From Mercenaria mercenaria (Eukaryota; Mollusca; Bivalvia; Venerida; Veneridae): a stretch of 64,000 nt of DNA. Positions within the stretch are counted from its first letter, which is position 1; each line of letters starts with the position of its first letter. Below the pieces are notes generated by a model. It saw only the letters and a program-made list of their open reading frames with translations, was not told the origin of the DNA and did not search any database. Shown in pieces: positions 31,597-42,856 of the stretch. The stretch lies in assembly GCF_021730395.1 (NCBI RefSeq), contig NW_026463373.1:1-64000 (forward strand), written 5' to 3'. The position numbers and the translations under genes are program-made.

Positions 31597-33288
31597 ATGA
31601 TAGATTTACATGAACAGGTTAAAAGTTCAGGCAAATTTAATTTCGAAGGTTGTCGTATCAGGGTTAATGATAAGATAAACACTGATTACATGAGAAAAAC
31701 CTTGGAACAGTTTGATTATAAAGATTTATTGGTATGCGATCTTCTTGAATATGGGTTTCCTCTTGGAATTATAGGTCAAGAAAACGTGTTGCACAAATCA
31801 AAAGAAATATGGAAATACAAAAATTATAAAGGGGCAACTGAATTTCCGGATGCAATTAACAACTTTTTGAAAACAGAACTCAGTGAAAAAGCTATCATTG
31901 GTCCATTTAAATCAAATCCTTTTTACAGCAATATAGTCATTTCCCCGTTAAATACAGTTCCAAAAAAGTCGGTCACAGAGAGAAGAATAATTTTAGATTT
32001 AAGTAGTTCCAAACCTAACTCGGTTAATGACCATATAGATAAAGATTTCTACCTAGGTGAACAGGTTTCTTTATTGTACCCAAAGATAGACGATTTTATT
32101 AATTTAATTTTATCTAAAGGTCAAGGAGCATTAATGTTTAAAAAAGATCTGAGAAGGGCATATCGCCAAATAAGTATTTGTCCCTCTCAGTACAATCTAG
32201 TAGCCTTTGTCTGGAAGAAACATTTATTCTGTGATACGGTTTTGTCGATGGGTCTCAGAAGTGCAGCAGCTATTTGTCAAAGGGTTACCAATGCGATAGC
32301 ATTTATTTTGTTCAATTTTAGAGTTTTTATTTTAAATTATTTGGATGACTTTGCAGGTGTTGAAAGACCAGAAAGAGCTCAATCAGCTTATTTACTTTTA
32401 GAAAAAGTCTTGTCTAAGTGTGGTATTGAAGAATCACCTAACAAAAGCTGTCCACCAACAACCACCATGTCCTTTTTAGGTGTTCTATTTGACACTATAA
32501 AAATGACAATGGAAATAACTCCGGAGATATTAACAGAAATTCGTTATCTCGTTCACTCATTGTTGTTCAAGGATCAAGCTTCAATCAAAGAAGTTCAGTC
32601 ATTACTTGGTAAATTGAATTTCATTGGAGCGTGTGTCAAGTCAAGTCGGGTTTTCATAAGTAGGTTGTTAAATTGGTTAAAACAATTGTATGTTATGGAC
32701 AGTACAGACTCACACAATATTCCTCAAGAAGTTAAAAAGGACATTTTATGGTGGGATTCCTTTTTACCATTATTTAATGGTGTTTCTTTAATGTCATTGG
32801 GTAATTGGTCTTCTGCTGATGCGGTTTTTTCCTCTGATGCTTGTTTACAAGCTTGTGGCGGTTTTTGGAAAGGAAATTACTTTCATACCAAATTTCCAGA
32901 AAGTATTTTACAAAAACAGTTACACATAGGTGCTTTAGAGATGTTATCAGTAGTTGTTTGCCTTCACTTATGGGGAAAACACTTAAGACATCATAAAATT
33001 GTCATTTTGTGTGATAACTTGTCAGTATGCATCACTGTAAATACAGGTCGGTCAAAATGTCCATTTCTGTAAAGTTGTTTGAGAGAAATATATTACATTG
33101 CTGCAATAAATGAGTTCGAAATCAGAGTTCAACATTTAAGCTCAGATGAGAATCGTATTGCAGATCATTTATCTAGATGGCATTTAAGCAGTTATCATGA
33201 GCAGGAATTTAGAAGACTGGTGAATGATTCAGAATTAAAGGAATGTCAGGTTCTGGAATCTGACTTCCAATTTATCAATAACTGGTGA
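31597..33288 (+). other. Reverse transcriptase and RNase H region of the Ngaro-like element
   Basis: The RT palm is marked by KKDLRRAYRQI, SMGLRSAAAICQR and YLDDFAG, the DIRS-order form of the active site. RNase H follows with FSSDACLQACGGFW, GALEMLSVVV, CDNLSV and DENRIADHLSRW, typical of DIRS-order elements. Family assignment rests on these motifs. Confidence 0.8.
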
Positions 33289-33391
33289 AGTTGCATTTAT
33301 TTGTTCACAATCAGTTCAAATAAGCAGTTTTCTAATTTGCAGTTTAAGCGGACATGAGTACAGTTTTATTTTTAAATTTTCAGAGTCTCAA

Positions 33392-34381
33392 TTGAATGTC
33401 TTGAAGCAAGATCTGAGAGCTACTAACAAGGCTGCTTACGCAGAAGGCTCCAGAAGAAATCTCAGAATTCAATGGAAGACATTTTTAATGTTTTGTTTAT
33501 ATTTTAAATTGTGTTTTCTCCCAGTGTCAACTATTACCCTTCAGTTGTATGCTCAGTTTTTGAGCAGATCCTTTAGATCAGTAGATTCTATAAAGAATTA
33601 TATCAGTGGCATCAAAACCATGCATCAGATGTTAGGTTGCGAAACCAATTATATCAACAACTTTCTACTAAATCTATCTCTAAAAGGTATTGCTAAGTTG
33701 AAACAGCATTCAGTTAAACAAGCTGAAGCTATTACACCCGTTATACTACAAAATATTTATTTAGTTTTAGACTTTTCTAAAGCAGATAATATCACTTATT
33801 GGTGTTTATTTCTGTTTGCCTTTTTTCTAATGGCCAGGAAATCAAATCTGGTCCCTACCGTTAAAAAGGATCTTATGAATCCAAAATTTTTACTAAGGAA
33901 AGATGTTGAAGTGTTAAATAATGAATTGTTGGTTTCTATGCACTGGACAAAGACCATTCAGGCAGGTGAAAGAATTCTGAGAACTCCTTTATCTTCTATT
34001 TCAGACTCCTGTTTATGTCCAGTAACAGCTTTCCGTAACATGGTTAAAGTCTTCCCAGCTGGAGATAATGCCCCTCTTTTCATTTTGACTTCTGGCAAAG
34101 TAGTTACTTATCAGTTGTTTCAAACTAATTTGAGATCTTGTATTCGTAAGATTGGTCTTAACCCAGCTGAATTTTCTACTCATTCCTTCAGAAGAGGTTT
34201 CGCTACTCTAGCCTTTCAAATGGAAATTCCGCCTGATCTCATTCAACTCTTGGGAGACTGGCGCTCTGATGCATACAAAAGGTATATTCAATATTCGCTA
34301 GAGGACAAATTTAAAATTTCACGCTTTGTAGCTAATAACTTAAACAAGAAATATAGTACGTATATTAAAAACTCAGTTTGA
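33392..34381 (+). other. Tyrosine recombinase region of the Ngaro-like element
   Basis: About 330 residues. The recombinase signature is visible as MARKSN (first Arg), THSFRRGFATLAF (His-x-x-Arg) and LGDWRSDAYKRYIQYS (catalytic Tyr region). Such an enzyme replaces the DDE integrase of LTR elements and is thought to insert a circular DNA copy. Confidence 0.8.
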
Positions 34382-34671
34382 GACACTGGCCAGTGGTATG
34401 TCACATTCAGGCATTTCATCCTAACGGAGTTATGTGTCTGTTGTCGGTTAGACGTTTTCACTTTCCGGACAGACTTTTCTGGTGTGTGCATATTAATGGT
34501 TCAGTTGTTTGAACACATTGAGTATAGTGTTTTTGGTATGTTACTTTCACATATCACAGTACAGCCTTTTATCTGTTTTTATTCATAAACATATGCATAA
34601 AATTTTATTTATAAGTATATTAGGCTCATCGTAATATTGTACACAATATTTCTTTATTTATTGTTACAGAC

Positions 34672-35196
34672 GTGCGACGTGTTTGCATTATGGGAGACTC
34701 TACTATTAAACATCTACCTTCAATTCAAGGCGTGTCTATATTTGCCTTTCCGGGGGCTACAATTGGCAAATTATCATTTCTAGTCGACTCCAGAGCAGTT
34801 CCACTTGCGGACTTCAATTTTGTGATAATTCATGTGGGAACTAACAATATTGCAAATGGTCATTCACTACAGCACATGTCTTCAGATTTCGCCAATTTGG
34901 TGGCTTCTATTCGCAAATTCAACAAGGATATTGCTATTATAGTTTCTTCTATCTTACCCAGACCGGTAGATCACTCACATACTAAATCAACTGTTCAACA
35001 GTTCAATTTTCATTTACAGGATTATTTGGCTTCTGAGTTAAACTTCAAATTTATCAGGTCCTACAGACCCTTTTGTTTTAGAGGCGACATTAAACGTTTT
35101 TTATTCGCAAAGCGGGATGGTGGTTTACATCTAAACTCAGAAGGTTCAAATCGTTTAAGATTCTTTTTCCTTAGAGTTATATCTACTTTGACATAA
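34672..35196 (+). other. SGNH-hydrolase-like region of the Ngaro-like element
   Basis: CIMGDSTIKHL (GDS block, nucleophile Ser), IIHVGTNNIANGH (GTNN block, Gly and Asn of the oxyanion hole) and KRDGGLHLNSEGSNRL (Asp-x-x-His-like block) occur in the order of SGNH/GDSL esterases. It lies between the recombinase and the right repeat. Hydrolase parts are known from some Ngaro and CR1 elements; the job there is unclear. Confidence 0.65.
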
Positions 35197-35600
35197 ACTT
35201 TACTACGTCAATTAGGAAATCTAAACATACACAGTCAAACGTCTGTAACCTTCATAATTCTTTATGAATTAATGTGTTTAATTTTTTTGCAGGCTATTTT
35301 TATCTTATCTACTGTAAGGTAGGATCTTTTGTCATTCAACCCTATAATTTGTGTTGTGTTATTGCTGATTTTATTTTTCTCTCTGCTTTGTATTTATAGT
35401 TTTTGCTGGGCTTGGCTGAGGGTTGGCGGGTATATCAGTATTCAACTGATTTATTAAATAATTTGTCTTCCCGTACTTAATTAATTGTATTGATTTGTCA
35501 TCTTTACATGCTTTAGTGACACGTTTGCTGACATTAAATTCCAGTCCTTTTCAACTGTGGTTTCCTTATTTATTTGAGTCTAAAAATAGGGCTTTAATTG

Positions 35601-35814
35601 GTTTATTTTAATTCAATTAAAATATTTAATTCAAGCACACCCGACTTTAGTCCGGTTTGTTCTTCACTTCCTGGTTTCAGCCGGTAACCAAAATTTTGAT
35701 AGTTTTGTTTGTTACTTAAATTTTGATTGGGTATTTCTATCATCTTTAAAATAGGAACCGCGAAATGTAGCGTCACTTAGTTCTTAGTTGTTCAGCGTGT
35801 CACACTGATTTTCA
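35601..35814 (+). repeat. Right terminal direct repeat of the Ngaro-like element
   Basis: Counterpart of 29576-29810. Ngaro elements carry split direct repeats, and the sequence just before this copy may hold the internal half. Confidence 0.75.
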
Positions 35815-35822
35815 TGCAATTG

Positions 35823-36466
35823 ATAAAAAGCCAGAGCTAAACCTTAATAGCGTATTAAAATAGCAGACGAAATTTACTACGCTGAACATAATATAGTCCC
35901 TCTATACAAAAACAATTAAATATATCAACACAACAATGGCTTCGTTTAAACAGGCTTATCATTATTTTTACAAAACTATGGATTCCTGAAAGTTTTCTGT
36001 TAAACAGAGACATATTCACAAAAAGGCAGCATAAAAAACCTATAAAAATAGTTCCAAAGTTGATCCGCCACCATGTTGCAAACATCGAAATATACGCTTG
36101 GCACACTTGTAGAAATTGTCTAATCTGACAGTTTGTTGTCAGTCTGTTCTAGAATGATTTGAACATTTGGAATCCACTGCACTATTTACCTTATTAAAAG
36201 TACTCTCTCGGAGGAAGAAATTTGACTGAAATTACAGAGTTCGTTTTCACGGAGAAATCACTTCTGAAACAGTTAATTTCGGCACAGTTAAAAGGCTTCC
36301 ACTCACAGCACACTAACATGACACGATTCTCAGTCGATACTGAGAAGTAAGTTTCTTCTTAAAGATTATATTTATGTTTATTTTTTAATGTATTGCCACA
36401 TGGTGTCATGGCAGTGTTTATGTAATTTGTAAGGGGGTGGAGGCAGTCTATAACAAATGGTAATTG
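35823..36466. other. Intergenic, no recognised gene
   Basis: The plus strand has a short start ATGACACGATTCTCAG followed by a strong donor GAAGTAAGTTT (about 36318-36355) that could be a first exon, but no partner exon was found. Confidence 0.3.
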
Positions 36467-37268
36467 GTGTACACAATGTCAGTGCGTCAGAATGAAAGCG
36501 CTACCGTAGTGTACACAATGTCGGTGCGTCAGCATGAAAGCGCTGCTACACCGTAGTGTACACAGTGTCAGTACGTCAACATGAAAGCGCTGCTATACCG
36601 TAGTGTACACAAAGTCAGCATGAAAGCACTGCCGTAGTGTACATATTGTCATTGCGTCAGCATGAAATCGCTGCCGTAGTATACTCAATGTCAAGGTGTC
36701 AGCATGAAAGCGCTGCTACACCGTAGTGTACGCAATGTCAGTGCGTCAGCATGAAAGCGCTGCTATACCGTAGTGTTCAAAATGTCAGTGCGTCAGCATG
36801 CAAGCACTGCCGTAGTGTACTCAATGTCAAGGTGTCAGCATGAAAGCGCTGCTACACCGTAGTGTACACACAGTCAGTGCGTCAGCATGAAAGCGCTACC
36901 GTAGTGTACACAATGTCAGTGCGAAAAGCATGAAAGCACTGCTGTTGTGTACTCAATGTCAAGGTGTCAGCATGAAAGCGCTGCTACACCGTAGTGTACA
37001 CAGTGTCAATACATCAGCATGAAAGCGCTGCTATATACCGTAGTGTTCACAATGTCAGTGCGTCAGCATGCAAGCACTGCCGTAGTGTACACACAGTCAG
37101 TGCGTCAGCATGAAAGCGCTACCGTAGTGTACACAATGTCTGTGCGTCAGCATGAAAGCGCTACCGTAGTGTACACAATGTCAGTGCGTAAAGCATGAAA
37201 GCGCTGCCGTAGTGTACGCAATGTCAGTGTGTCAGTGTGAAAGCGCTGCCCTAGTGTACACAATGTGG
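36467..37268. repeat. Minisatellite with 41/47-bp units, about 18 copies
   Basis: Units carry GTAGTGTACACAATGTCAGT and GCGTCAGCATGAAAGCGCTG. Some units have an extra CTACACC or CTATACC, giving two length classes. It ends beside a perfect palindrome and about 0.7 kb from the stop codon of the cGAS-like gene. Confidence 0.9.
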
Positions 37269-37269
37269 G

Positions 37270-37295
37270 CGATTTTATTGAATTCAATAAAATCG
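37270..37295. repeat. Perfect 26-bp palindrome centred on GAATTC
   Basis: GATTTTATTGAATTCAATAA with its flanks reads the same on both strands across 26 bp, directly after the minisatellite. Confidence 0.85.
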
Positions 37296-37940
37296 GTTAA
37301 TTATTGAGAACCAAAATTTTTTCTCTATCAAAATCAAGTAAATTCCAAACTTGTTGATTTCTTCTGATTGGCTAACATTCTTAAAAATTTATTTTGATTC
37401 GTTCTCTTTACAGAATTTTGATAGGTCAATTTAGTAAAGCAAAATTTTCTCTGTGTTATTTTTCTACAGTTTAAGCCAAAATTGTGGCAGGTTATGTGCC
37501 AAAGATGTGTAAATACTTTGAAAACATCTGGTCAAGTAATTCCTGAGAAACATGCTTTCATGCAAAACTTTAAGCAAAGTTTCTATTTTAAAAAGTTGTA
37601 ACATTTTGACAAATTAAAAGCGACAGTTATGTACATTGTCCCGTGAGGACATCACATGATGTCAAAAACATTGAAAAAATTCAAATTGTCGGCTTTAATG
37701 GATGCCTCTAAGATTTTCTCAAGTAACATCCTCATACCCTGTCCGTCAGCAGCTGGTGTTTGTGATATAATATAGACATGCATAACTACCTTTTTAAGTT
37801 TATATGTTTGTTGTTGGCGGTTTAAGAAAGGAACAAAACGTATACGTCAAATTTGCGGTAAATGTCGTAAATTGACGTGACTGTGCAATAACTAAAACCA
37901 CCACTTTAGTGAGATAATACCTGTTCCCATGTCGGCAAAT
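37296..37940. other. Region 3' to the cGAS-like gene
   Basis: AT-rich; it probably includes the 3' UTR of the minus-strand gene. No repeat or other gene is recognised. Confidence 0.35.
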
Positions 37941-39161
37941 TCATAACATCAAGGACACTTTTAAGTTATTTTCTGTATGTTTTGTCCAGGCTTCAAGTGC
38001 TTCTTCGGGTTTGTTAAGCAGAAATCTTAATTCGGTTCCTAAACCAACCGCGCTAGTCATAATATTCACCGCCGGCATGAAGAAATCTCGTATCCTTTGC
38101 TCTTCTATCATTTCGTATAGCCGACGGTACATGGACAGAAAACGTTCCGCCAACTTGTCGGATGCCCAAGCAGCGGGATCTGGATACTCGTGACATTCAA
38201 AGAGCAAAACCACCTTTAAGTAATACGATTTAAGCACTGGTGTTACATTCCTCTCTGTAGGAGCTAGGTAACACATTCTATAGAACTTCATCAGTAGGAA
38301 ACATATCTTAGCACAAAGCCCGTTCGTTTTGATGTCTGCGCCCAAATCCTGTAAGAGTATGGTCTCCGCCAAAGAAAACGAAATACGCCACAGTGTCGTT
38401 TCTTCATCTTCATTTAATGGATACGGTGCCTTTGAAACAAGCTGAAATCCACATGCTCTTATTTTTTCAACCGATTTAGAATTTGGCCATGATGATTTGC
38501 CTTGAAGCCAAGTGGCGGTTGCCAAGGGCGGTAATCCCTTACAGCTTACTGCTACAACCAGGTCGATATCTATAATATCTGTCGTGCTGTAAGTAACCGT
38601 AACCGTAGTGGCTATTGTTCCGATGCCTGTTAGACATACTACCGGGGTAATGCTAGTACTGGCTTCTGATACAGTTAGATTATTTCGCAAGTCGGATTTT
38701 AAAGCTTCTTCCACGTAATGGTAAAACAAAGTGGTCAGTTTCCTTGACATCAGATACCCGTCGCTTGTCGTGCAGTCTTTCCATTTTTCCATGCTACTAT
38801 CTGAGGGACGATATTTTGCATAACCTGGTAGTTCTTCGCAGTCCTCTAAAGCCCCCTCAATGTCTATCATAAACAAAAGGTCTGCTTCATTGGAAGAAAC
38901 TGACACTCCGGCGAAGCAGCTACCGACACCATGCACCGTGCCACTGAATCGAATATCTCTCCTTTTAACAAAATCTAACACATCGGTACAAAGAAAATCC
39001 TCGACCACTGTTCTATATTTGACACGGTCCCTACTAAAGCAAGTATTACCATATTTGTCTTTTCCTAATTTTTGTCCTCTTGCTCTGTTAGCATGAATTT
39101 TGAGCAAAAGACCGTTCAACCTCTCATATTTGATCTCTTTCCCAATTTCAACAATCGAAAT
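37941..39161 (-). CDS. cGAS-like receptor (Mab-21 fold nucleotidyltransferase), large 3' exon
   Basis: One exon of 407 codons including the stop; it opens after the acceptor TTTTCTAG at 39162-39169 in phase 0, so a 5' exon with the start codon is still missing. Nucleotidyltransferase core: GVGSCF (Gly-Ser at exon residues 80-81), NEADLLF (Glu92, Asp94), then DIIDIDLVVAV (third Asp near 198-200). This is the spacing of the Mg-binding triad in cGAS, and KSSWPNSK nearby also recalls cGAS. The C-terminal Mab-21 lobe shows LWRISFSLAE (from 257), LKSYYLKVVLLFE and RDFFMPAVNI. The Cys/His zinc thumb of vertebrate cGAS is not seen. Family role: sense foreign nucleic acid and make a cyclic dinucleotide that activates STING; bivalves have many such genes. 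The ligand is unknown. The acids are kept, so activity is possible. Confidence 0.85.
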   Translation of the reverse strand: MSIVEIGKEIKYERLNGLLLKIHANRARGQKLGKDKYGNTCFSRDRVKYRTVVEDFLCTDVLDFVKRRDIRFSGTVHGVGSCFAGVSVSSNEADLLFMIDIEGALEDCEELPGYAKYRPSDSSMEKWKDCTTSDGYLMSRKLTTLFYHYVEEALKSDLRNNLTVSEASTSITPVVCLTGIGTIATTVTVTYSTTDIIDIDLVVAVSCKGLPPLATATWLQGKSSWPNSKSVEKIRACGFQLVSKAPYPLNEDEETTLWRISFSLAETILLQDLGADIKTNGLCAKICFLLMKFYRMCYLAPTERNVTPVLKSYYLKVVLLFECHEYPDPAAWASDKLAERFLSMYRRLYEMIEEQRIRDFFMPAVNIMTSAVGLGTELRFLLNKPEEALEAWTKHTENNLKVSLML

Positions 39162-41035
39162 CTAGAAAACATTCATGTCATTATTCACAATATTATGATC
39201 GTAAAAATAAATGTAAAAAAAGAAAAACATTTTGAATAAGATAATTTCATTAATGCTCGATGTTGTTTGTGTATAGTTTGTATTGATTCATTACCAAAAT
39301 CACAAAATATTAATTTTCAAGTAGGTTAGGAACAAAAAGGAATTCCTAACCTATAAAAATATCAAATAGTTAAATTAGATACAATTAGTAAGTTTAAAGA
39401 TAAATGAAAAGGAGGTTGCATAAATTATATATGAAATTTTTGTCAAGTAAAATTATTTATATATTACTATATTTACCTCTACTATAAATCAGCTTCGATG
39501 TTGTCATGGTGTTGATATTCGGCAGTCTTTGAACCTATGGGTGATATAACATTCATTTCATTGATAGCATATACACTTTGAAAATATCTTATAATTTTTC
39601 AGCTGTTCATGGTTCCTTTTATCTTGGAATAAACTAACATACTTACAATACATCCATCAGAGGTCCGGCAATGTCCTGAGAGCCACGGTGGACCTCTTAT
39701 ATGTGAATAGAAAACTACCACTAGGACTTAGGTCATTTAACACTTAGATTCAATTTGTATTCTAATAATAATCAGGTCAAAAATGTAGCTGGACGACAGG
39801 CAGTTTGTTTTAAATTTCTTATCTTTCGTTTGATTTTATAGTAGTTTCATCCGAGACACCTGTGCGATTTAATCACGGCCAACTCATTTACCGGGTACCT
39901 TCATATTGTATTTACATGTTAGGTCCAGTTTATAATATCTAATTAGAGGTATTCAAAGATATACTCGGTGATATGGATGTTGAACACCAAATATCTAAAT
40001 GGCAATTTGTGTTGCATTATGCTACTTAAATCCATATATTGTTGTGCAGACAATATAAATGTTAATATAGACTAATTTATGTAAGAAGACTTTCTTGGTG
40101 AATCGCGAATAACTTCAATAAGGGATTGCGTTTCATTTAACTAGCTCATTTTTAAAGCATCGTTTAGTGAGAAGATGTTCTGCTCTATCACAGATTACAA
40201 ACATCCAAGTGTTCTCGAGAAAATCAAAGATGAGTTGGACAGTATAGAGAAAGTTGCACTCAGAACAGTTTCACTCTCATCCCTCGAAATGCTTTACGCA
40301 TCAATAGGTACACGTAACTGGTATGTTTTATAAAAAGTATATCTTGCAGTTGACTGCCTAAAGAATCTCTTTGTTGTGAGCTGAATTATAACTATGCCAT
40401 ATAATTGATTATTATAACTAATTATTCTATACCTATTTTATCTATCCAATCGCGAACGTTCATTTGCAACACGTGACCGTACAATATATTACGGTATTTG
40501 GATGCACGTGCGTACAAAAATCCTGTATTTTCTGTATTTGGACGCACGCATGTACAAAAAAATCCTGTAATTTTCTGTAATTGGACGGTTCAACAGTCCC
40601 ATGTTAAACATACGATAAAGCCCGAAACGCGTGAAAATGTTTCGAATGTAAATCGGATAAAGTAGGCGCTCTATGTACAGGGTTTGATTATGCGTCTTGA
40701 ATCTGGATTTAATTTGAGTTTGTTTTTTTTGTTTACAACACACAGTCAAAGCGCTGACAGCACAGAAAGGTTGAAACCTGCAAACCACTCCAGTTACCTT
40801 CATGAAACAGTATAACATTCAAACATACTAGAAATTCTGCTCTGACTAAAACCATCGAGTGTCTTGAAACACACTGACAAGTTGGGTAAGGCAACTCTAC
40901 ATCGGCTTAATTAAAATTTACAATAATGATACCAATGAGAAATACAGTGACTGTTTCATTAAAAAACACTAATATTCATAGAGAATATAGATAACAGAAA
41001 TATTAGATATTCTAACACGACTCCGATTCATTTTT
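39162..41035. other. Upstream region of the cGAS-like gene
   Basis: It must hold the missing 5' exon(s) or the 5' UTR. A minus-strand ATG at about 39510 with a following GTAAAT donor was considered, but the frame does not join. A short tandem pair with CCTGTATTTTCTGTATTTGG and AATTTTCTGTAATTGGACG lies at 40490-40590. On the plus strand a possible small exon lies at 40175-40307. Confidence 0.35.
40175..40307 (+). CDS. Possible first exon of an unknown gene
   Basis: ATG in a fair context (GAGAAGATGT) opens 44 codons of protein-like composition, with KHPSVLEKIKDELDSIEKVA and SLEMLYASI, then ATAG|GTACACG as a possible donor. No downstream exon, homology or repeat match was found. It may be chance. 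Confidence 0.2.
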
Positions 41036-41039
41036 CTAT

Positions 41040-41660
41040 TAAACAAAGAAGGCTGAAAACAGTGAATTATTATACAACAAATCACTGTTCTGACGTCACA
41101 ATTATTACGTCATGACGTCAAACGGTATAGCGGCGCGTTGGAAAAGAAACCGATTGAAAATGGACAAAAATTTAATGAATGTCGTCAAGGATGTACTTAA
41201 AAATCCTTGGTACTCCTAACGTGTTAGAATCGAAATAATATATCTCATTTAGTGATTTGCTCTTGAATAAATCATTGTTTGTCGTTCAGATGCGTATTAT
41301 TATATCACTCGGGCTGCGCCCTCGTGATATAATTCCTTCGCATCTGAATTCCAAACAATTAATTTTTCTGACGTCATAATTATTATGTCAGAGCGTTAGA
41401 CGGCATAGCGGCGCGCTGGGAAAGAAATAAACACATATCTGGCACATATTTAACGGATATCGTCAAGGACGTACATTATAATCCTCGATAACTTGTTAGA
41501 ATAGAAATAATATATCTTAAACAGTGATTTGCTCATGAATAAAATCATTGTTTGTCGTTTAGATGCATATTATTATAGGCTGCGCCCTCGCCGGCGATAT
41601 AATTCCTTCGCATCTAAACCGCAGACAATGATTTTATTCAATGACAAATCACTGTTTGGG
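41040..41660. mobile_element. Two tandem copies of a foldback element with TGACGTCA palindromes
   Basis: Two diverged units (about 41040-41360 and 41361-41660) of the family at 16313-16670. Each has AGCGGCGCG, a TCGTCAAGGA block, GTGATTTGCTC and GTTTGTCGTTCAGATGCG (or TTTAGATGC). TGACGTCA stands at 41091-41098, 41113-41120 and 41369-41376. The first unit has an inner hairpin TATCACTCGGG/CCCTCGTGATA around 41306-41335. Confidence 0.65.
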
Positions 41661-42700
41661 ACATATATCGTTGATGTTCAGCGTATCATTCTCGCAACAT
41701 AAAGTCTTAATATTTCTAAAAGTTTTAATACTTCCTGCTCTGTTGATTTGCATCCCCCGTGAGTACATATTCGGTTCAAGCAACACTCCGTTTTATTTTA
41801 CAAAATTTAATTGAAACAAATAGCATTGCAATTATGTTATACTATCCTTATTTGCCATATAAAAGTTATCACTAGCCAAGATTCCTGACAATATGGTATT
41901 TGATGAATTGTAATTATTTCCAACATGGAGAGGCTTTTATATAAGTTTTAAATAACTTGTTTTCCAATTCATTAATTTCATGCAATTAGTATGTCAAGTT
42001 TGTTGAAATAAAGTTAAAACTAACACGCATTAAACACTAAAGCCTCCATATTGGTAACGACAGCCGGAAAACGTCTTTATTGCCGCGGCGGTCCAGGTTT
42101 GATTCCTGACGCGGTTTCTTGATTTGGCATTTTAAAAATAGTTTAGAAACAAAAACTCATATTCTGATGTTCATATTATGACAAAGAAATATAAATTTTT
42201 TAGCTAAAATCTGGAGGTCAATGCCTTTAACAGTTTGAAAGATATAAACGTTACTTTACGCTAAAATTCTACAGAAAATGCTATTTTTAAACTGCCAGTG
42301 TGTCATAGTTTCTCTTCCTTTTTTTAAAGTTATACACCATAAGAAAGCTTGTGATCTGAGCTTGTCAAAGATGTATAATTTGGTATATTTTCTTTTATCA
42401 TTTGCATTGAAATGATTGTTAAACCTGACCAGGAACAATTATGTAGAGAGATAAGCGGTCGGTATACTCGTAAATAATCAATAAAAGTAGTGCGGAAATA
42501 GAACGGCGGATTAATCTGCGTTCAGTGAAAACTGACAGTATTGGATTTTTGCAGTATCCAGAATACGGTTCTAATAGGTTTCAACCGCTTCGCGGTTTCA
42601 ACCTAAAAACGATTCAAGAGATAACAATGCTATCTGATTTAAATTTTAAAACGTTCGTTAATAATCAAAAACTTTGAAGGCTTAAAAATACAGTTAAAAG
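41661..42700. other. Intergenic, AT-rich
   Basis: A small AACCGC/GCGGTT hairpin with flanking GGTTTCAACC lies at about 42576-42605. Otherwise nothing is recognised. Confidence 0.35.
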
Positions 42701-42709
42701 GATCATCAG

Positions 42710-42850
42710 ATGTTGGAATATTTGGAAAGTCGCTGCAGTGAAAGAAGCCGTTCCAGACGAAACCTAGAACTTGGTATCAGCCCTGACTGTCTGAATAACT
42801 ACCTCAGCAGTTTTTATTTAACGGTTAAGAAACAAAATGAAGAAGATTAT
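42710..42850 (+). pseudogene. DUF3504-like remnant (Crypton-type recombinase relative)
   Basis: The reading frame gives LELGISPDCLNNYLSSFYLT then VKKQNEEDYEW, which resembles the start of DUF3504 domains in KCTD1/ZMYM/QRICH1-like proteins (pattern: Leu-x-x-[FY]-hydrophobic-x-x-[VA]-[RK]-K, then -Y-E). It stops where the repeat at 42857 begins; the rest of the domain is absent. From memory of the family, not a search. Confidence 0.35.
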
Positions 42851-42856
42851 GAATGG

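Larger units (their letters stand above)
29576..35814 (+). mobile_element. Ngaro/DIRS-type tyrosine-recombinase retrotransposon with SGNH-hydrolase-like part
   Basis: About 6.2 kb between near-identical direct terminal repeats (29576-29810 and 35601-35814). A short repeat, CATGCAATTG, stands at both borders (29566-29575, 35813-35822). Parts in order: Gag-like region, reverse transcriptase with RNase H, tyrosine recombinase, SGNH-hydrolase-like region. No DAM-methylase domain is seen, which with the hydrolase favours Ngaro over DIRS1. The near-identity of the end repeats points to a young insertion. The coding regions look interrupted in about two places, so I treat it as a recent fossil. Confidence 0.8.

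Noticed and set aside
36467-37268. CRISPR-like array of regular repeats
   Set aside because: There are no unique spacers between constant repeats; it is a eukaryotic minisatellite with two unit lengths.
39470-39515. Candidate start exon for the cGAS-like gene (MTTSKLIYSR then GTAAAT)
   Set aside because: It ends in a phase that would give a stop at once when joined to the exon at 39161.
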